From contig CAMAVV010000045.1 in NCBI GenBank assembly GCA_945861815.1, forward strand, positions 1 to 9,659: a stretch of 9,659 nt of DNA, given 5' to 3'. The stretch comes from Thermoflexus hugenholtzii JAD2 (GTDB lineage: Bacteria; Chloroflexota; Dehalococcoidia; SHYB01). A program made the position numbers and the translations under genes. The notes below the pieces were generated by a model. That model was not told the DNA's origin. It did not search any database and saw only the letters and a list, made by a program, of their open reading frames with translations. Shown piece by piece: positions 7,239 through 9,659 of this stretch (positions are counted from its first letter, which is position 1; the number at the start of each line of letters is the position of its first letter).

Positions 7239-7259
7239 GGGCGACCATTGGGGCCGCCC
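7239..7259. repeat. GC-rich hairpin in the truA-rplM gap, REP-like
   Basis: Arms 7239-7246 (GGGCGACC) and 7252-7259 (GGCCGCCC) pair over 8 bp with one mismatch that becomes G-U in the minus-strand transcript, around the 5-nt loop ATTGG. On the minus strand it reads TGTAGGGGCGGCCCC, then loop and GGTCGCCC, so it directly follows the truA TAG. What follows is AAGAAAAAA, not a U-run, so it is not a standard intrinsic terminator. It may be an RNA-processing or attenuation stem, or a degenerate copy of a dispersed palindromic repeat of the GGGGCGACC/GGTCGCCCC kind. Confidence 0.55.
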
Positions 7260-8033
7260 CTACAGTTTCCCTGACTGGGGCGGAAACTGCGTAAAGATCA
7301 CATCCATCAAATACAGTCCATGGGCCGGCAGTGTGGGGCCTGCCGAGCCGCGCTTGCCCTCTCGCGCAGTCTTTTCGAACTGCTCGAGAGTCGTCTTTCC
7401 CATCCCCAAATCGAGAAGCGCTCCTGCCATCCGCCGCACCTGCTGGTGCAGGAATGAATCCCCTGCAACCGTGAAGGTGATCATTTCGCCCTTCTTCGCG
7501 AACTGCGCCTTCGTGAGCCGCCGCTTTGTGCTTGCGCCCTTGGGGAGCGCGCTCCCTGCGAAGGGAGCGAAGTCCCTGAGGCTGAGGAGCACCTTTGCGC
7601 CGCGCCGCATCGCCGTGAGGTTGAGCTTGCGATGGACGTGGTATGCGCGGTGACGCATGAGGGGCGAGGGAGTCTTACGATTCAAGATGTGATACTCGTA
7701 TTCTCTGCCGATCGCCGAGGTTCGGACATCAAACAAGAACGGGATGGCGTGGGCCTCCATCACCTTGATGTCTTCCGGAAGGTAGTGGTTCAACCCTTTT
7801 ACGAAGGTCTCCATCGGATGAGTCGCCTTTGTGCGAAAGCTGACCACTTGCCTCTTGGCGTGGACACCGGCGTCTGTCCTGCTGGCGCAGCGCACTGGCG
7901 TGCGTTCGCCCGTCAGGCTTGCGACAGCCTGCTCCAGCGCCTCCTGTACCGTTTGGGGCTGGGCCTGTATTTGAAAGCCGTAGTATCGAGTACCGTCGTA
8001 CTCGACCACCAGGGCTATTTTCTTAAAGTGCAT
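7260..8033 (-). CDS. truA: tRNA pseudouridine(38-40) synthase TruA
   Basis: Converts uridines 38-40 of the tRNA anticodon arm to pseudouridine. The 257 residues show GTRYYGFQIQ (14-23), the catalytic SRTDAGVHA with nucleophile Asp54 (51-59), REYEYHI (110-116) with the conserved Tyr, SFLHQQVRRMAGALLDLG (193-210) and the C-terminal LPAHGLYLMDV (235-245). Length is normal. The start ATG at 8033 has no clear Shine-Dalgarno in the 24-nt gap after rplQ, so it may depend on translation of the upstream gene; the N-terminus MHFKKIALVVEYDG fits the family. Placement between rplQ and rplM is the common arrangement. Confidence 0.96.
   Translation of the reverse strand: MHFKKIALVVEYDGTRYYGFQIQAQPQTVQEALEQAVASLTGERTPVRCASRTDAGVHAKRQVVSFRTKATHPMETFVKGLNHYLPEDIKVMEAHAIPFLFDVRTSAIGREYEYHILNRKTPSPLMRHRAYHVHRKLNLTAMRRGAKVLLSLRDFAPFAGSALPKGASTKRRLTKAQFAKKGEMITFTVAGDSFLHQQVRRMAGALLDLGMGKTTLEQFEKTAREGKRGSAGPTLPAHGLYLMDVIFTQFPPQSGKL
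7543..7568. repeat. Overlapping palindromes inside truA
   Basis: GGGAGCGCGCTCCC (7543-7556) is a perfect 14-bp palindrome. Its right half GCTCCC also pairs with GGGAGC at 7563-7568 across TGCGAA. The minus strand can therefore form alternative stems here. It encodes the Gly/Ala/Ser/Pro-containing stretch around residues 156-168 of TruA, in a variable loop of that family. Confidence 0.5.
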
Positions 8034-8057
8034 GCCGGCGGCGGCACGAGGGCCGCG

Positions 8058-8411
8058 TTACACCAGCTCAATCTGGACCATCTGGGCGTTATCGCCCTTA
8101 CGAGGGCCCAGCTTGACGATACGGGTATAGCCGCCGTTACGCTCCTTGTATTTGGGAGCGATGTCTGTGAAGAGCGTCTGAACGACGCTCTCGTCATAGA
8201 TGAAGGCGAGGGCTTGGCGGCGGCGATGGAGGTCGCCTGCTTTGCCAAGGGTAATCATCTTCTCGGCAATGCTGCGCAATTCCTTAGCCTTTGGCTCCGT
8301 GGTGACGACCTTCCCGAGGCGGAGGAAGTCGGTGACCTGGGCGCGGAAGAGCGCCCTGCGCTCGTTCGCGTCGCGGCTGAGGTGGCGTCCGGATTTTCGA
8401 TGTTTAGCCAT
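8058..8411 (-). CDS. rplQ: 50S ribosomal protein L17
   Basis: Large-subunit protein near the exit-tunnel side of the ribosome. At 117 residues it is the short bacterial form: MAKHRKSGRHLSRDANERRA at the start, then LFRAQVTDFL, TTEPKAKELRSIAEKMITLGK (residues 37-57) and GGYTRIVKLGPRKGDNAQMVQIEL at the end. The ATG at 8411 has AAGGA 9 nt upstream. It follows rpoA by 32 nt, the near-universal rpoA-rplQ order. Confidence 0.98.
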   Translation of the reverse strand: MAKHRKSGRHLSRDANERRALFRAQVTDFLRLGKVVTTEPKAKELRSIAEKMITLGKAGDLHRRRQALAFIYDESVVQTLFTDIAPKYKERNGGYTRIVKLGPRKGDNAQMVQIELV

Positions 8412-8443
8412 AGCAAAGGTTCCTTAGGCAGGTATGATTCGTA

Positions 8444-9625
8444 CTACTTGTTCTCGCCCTCTTTTGGCTCGCCGCCAAAGAAGGTGCGAAGGGCGCCGAG
8501 ATCACGGATGGTCTCCTTGGCCTTGGGCGTTTTGTCCTTCTCTCGCTTGGCGACATCGGGGGCCTTGGCCGCCGCTTCGCCGATGGGCGTGGGTGCTTCG
8601 GCCTCCGTAGCCGCGGGAGCTTCCGCCGCCACAATAGGCTCTTCTTCTTCCGGCTCTTCGTCCTTCATGTAGCCAAGGGAGCGCAGACGGCCATAGAGCT
8701 CGGAGAGGGACTTATCGCCGAAGTTTTTGATGCGCAGAAGCTCTTCGGCGTTCTTCTCAAGAACTTCGCCGACCTTGTTGATTTTGCTGCGCTTGAGGCA
8801 GTTGAGGGTGCGCGCCGAGAGGTCCAGCTTCTCGATAGGCATGTTGTAGACCTCGGTCGGTATCGCCTGGGTGAGAGCGGGACGGGCGCTGCCTTCCTCT
8901 TGCTCCTTGCCCAGAATCGAGAACTGAAAGAAGGAATCAACGAGGATCTGAGCCGCCTCGCGGATGGCTTCCACGGGGTGCTTAGCGCCGTTGGTCCAAA
9001 TCTCAAGGGTGAGGCGCTCGAAGTCAGTCACCTGGCCAACGCGGGTCTTTTCAACGAGGTAGTTGACCTTGCGGATGGGCGTGTAGATGGTGTCCACCGG
9101 CAAAACGCCGATGGCTGCGCCTTCGATGGGAACGGCGGGGACATAGCCCTTGCCGATGGCAACCTTGAATTCAATGGAGAGCTTGGCCTTGCTGGAATCG
9201 AGGCTGGCCAGGTAGTGCTCCGGGTTCACAACTTCGAAATCGGCGGAGGGCTGGATATCGCCTGCGGTCACCTGGCCTGGGCCCTGGACGGTGAGGCGAA
9301 GAGCGCCCGGCTTATCGCTGTGGGCGCGAAGGCAGATGCCCTTCACGTTCAGGATAAACTCCGTGACATCTTCCTTCATGCCGGGGATCGCAGAATATTC
9401 GTGTTGGATGCCCTCGATATGGACGGCGTTGATGGCGCCACCTTTGAGGGAGTTCAACAGCACACGGCGCAGGGCGTTGCCGAGGGTTGCGCCAAAGCCG
9501 CGCTCCAGGGGTTCTATGACGAACTTCCCGTAGTTGTCCGATACCTCGACGTTTTGAATCTTCGGTTTCGCCGGGGCTTGGGGCACCGGCATCTGCATCT
9601 CAGTGGGTTCGATAGCTGTGGTCAC
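8444..9625 (-). CDS. rpoA: DNA-directed RNA polymerase subunit alpha with extended C-terminal tail
   Basis: Alpha dimerises to nucleate RNA polymerase, and its C-terminal domain contacts UP-element DNA and activators. With the GTG start at 9625 it has 393 residues; about 315-340 is usual. Domains: N-terminal assembly domain with ERGFGATLGNALRRVLL (41-57), insert domain, and C-terminal domain about 262-320 (KLDLSARTLNCLKRSKINKVGEVL). The residues matching E. coli Arg265, Asn268, Cys269, Gly296, Lys298 and Ser299 are kept as Arg272, Asn275, Cys276, Gly303, Lys305 and Ser306, so DNA contact should be intact. After SLGYM comes a 73-residue tail: acidic KDEEPEEEEP, an Ala/Glu/Pro part, basic KREKDKTPKAK, and IRDLGALRTFFGG near the end. 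GTG at 9625 is preferred because AGGAG (9633-9637) lies 7 nt upstream; TTG 9655, ATG 9646 or an off-window start remain possible. Confidence 0.96.
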   Translation of the reverse strand: MTTAIEPTEMQMPVPQAPAKPKIQNVEVSDNYGKFVIEPLERGFGATLGNALRRVLLNSLKGGAINAVHIEGIQHEYSAIPGMKEDVTEFILNVKGICLRAHSDKPGALRLTVQGPGQVTAGDIQPSADFEVVNPEHYLASLDSSKAKLSIEFKVAIGKGYVPAVPIEGAAIGVLPVDTIYTPIRKVNYLVEKTRVGQVTDFERLTLEIWTNGAKHPVEAIREAAQILVDSFFQFSILGKEQEEGSARPALTQAIPTEVYNMPIEKLDLSARTLNCLKRSKINKVGEVLEKNAEELLRIKNFGDKSLSELYGRLRSLGYMKDEEPEEEEPIVAAEAPAATEAEAPTPIGEAAAKAPDVAKREKDKTPKAKETIRDLGALRTFFGGEPKEGENK

Positions 9626-9632
9626 AGCGGTA

Positions 9633-9637
9633 CTCCT
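9633..9637 (-). promoter_or_regulatory. Shine-Dalgarno site that decides the rpoA start
   Basis: AGGAG on the minus strand, 7 nt before the GTG at 9625-9623. The in-frame TTG at 9655 and ATG at 9646 lie upstream of this site, and what can be seen before them shows no such motif, although only 4 nt precede the TTG before the window ends. Confidence 0.7.
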
Positions 9638-9659
9638 ATCGAGCATAGTACTCAACGAT

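Noticed and set aside
7239..7259. Hairpin after truA as an intrinsic terminator
   Set aside because: The minus-strand stem is followed by AAGAAAAAA, not a U-run, and the plus-strand transcript has no U-run after it either.
7632..8672. Plus-strand open frame of 346 codons across truA, rplQ and the rpoA tail
   Set aside because: It crosses three well-identified minus-strand genes and their gaps, and its translation shows no known motif. It is a GC-driven shadow.

Overview
This is an ordinary bacterial chromosome segment, roughly 60% G+C by eye and almost fully coding. It holds ten protein genes in two convergent blocks; no RNA genes, transposons, CRISPR arrays or phage genes were found. The gene mix suggests Chloroflexota, possibly the Dehalococcoidia. 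The clues are a bifunctional phosphoglucose/phosphomannose isomerase of the archaeal/Chloroflexi type beside a GEESGG-type phosphohexomutase and a left-handed-helix sugar nucleotidyltransferase, a FadE-like acyl-CoA dehydrogenase, and the order rpoA-rplQ-truA-rplM-rpsI. This assignment is an inference from gene content, not from a search.

Left block, plus strand (1-5922): the 3' part of metK (the N-terminus lies off the window), then a nucleotidyltransferase, a phosphohexomutase, the bifunctional isomerase and an acyl-CoA dehydrogenase. Gaps are 20, 25, -4 (an ATGA overlap) and 12 nt, so this looks like one operon. The three sugar genes together form a path from fructose-6-phosphate through hexose-6-phosphate and hexose-1-phosphate to an NDP-sugar (NDP-glucose or GDP-mannose). 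MetK (S-adenosylmethionine) and the acyl-CoA dehydrogenase have no obvious metabolic link to that path.

Junction (5923-6039): a perfect 19-bp inverted repeat with a 4-nt loop and T-runs usable on both strands. It is a shared bidirectional terminator for the two converging operons.

Right block, minus strand (6040 to the window end, read right to left): rpoA, rplQ, truA, rplM, rpsI, the usual end of a bacterial ribosomal-protein/RNA polymerase alpha cluster. Gaps are 32, 24, 49 and 10 nt. The 49-nt truA-rplM gap carries a GC-rich hairpin that begins at the truA stop codon.

The most unusual feature is a set of low-complexity C-terminal tails on conserved housekeeping proteins: about 107 residues rich in Ala, Pro and Lys on ribosomal protein L13, about 73 residues (acidic, then Ala/Pro, then basic, with a hydrophobic end motif) on RNA polymerase alpha, and a short Ala/Lys tail on MetK. 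No new multi-gene system is visible here.
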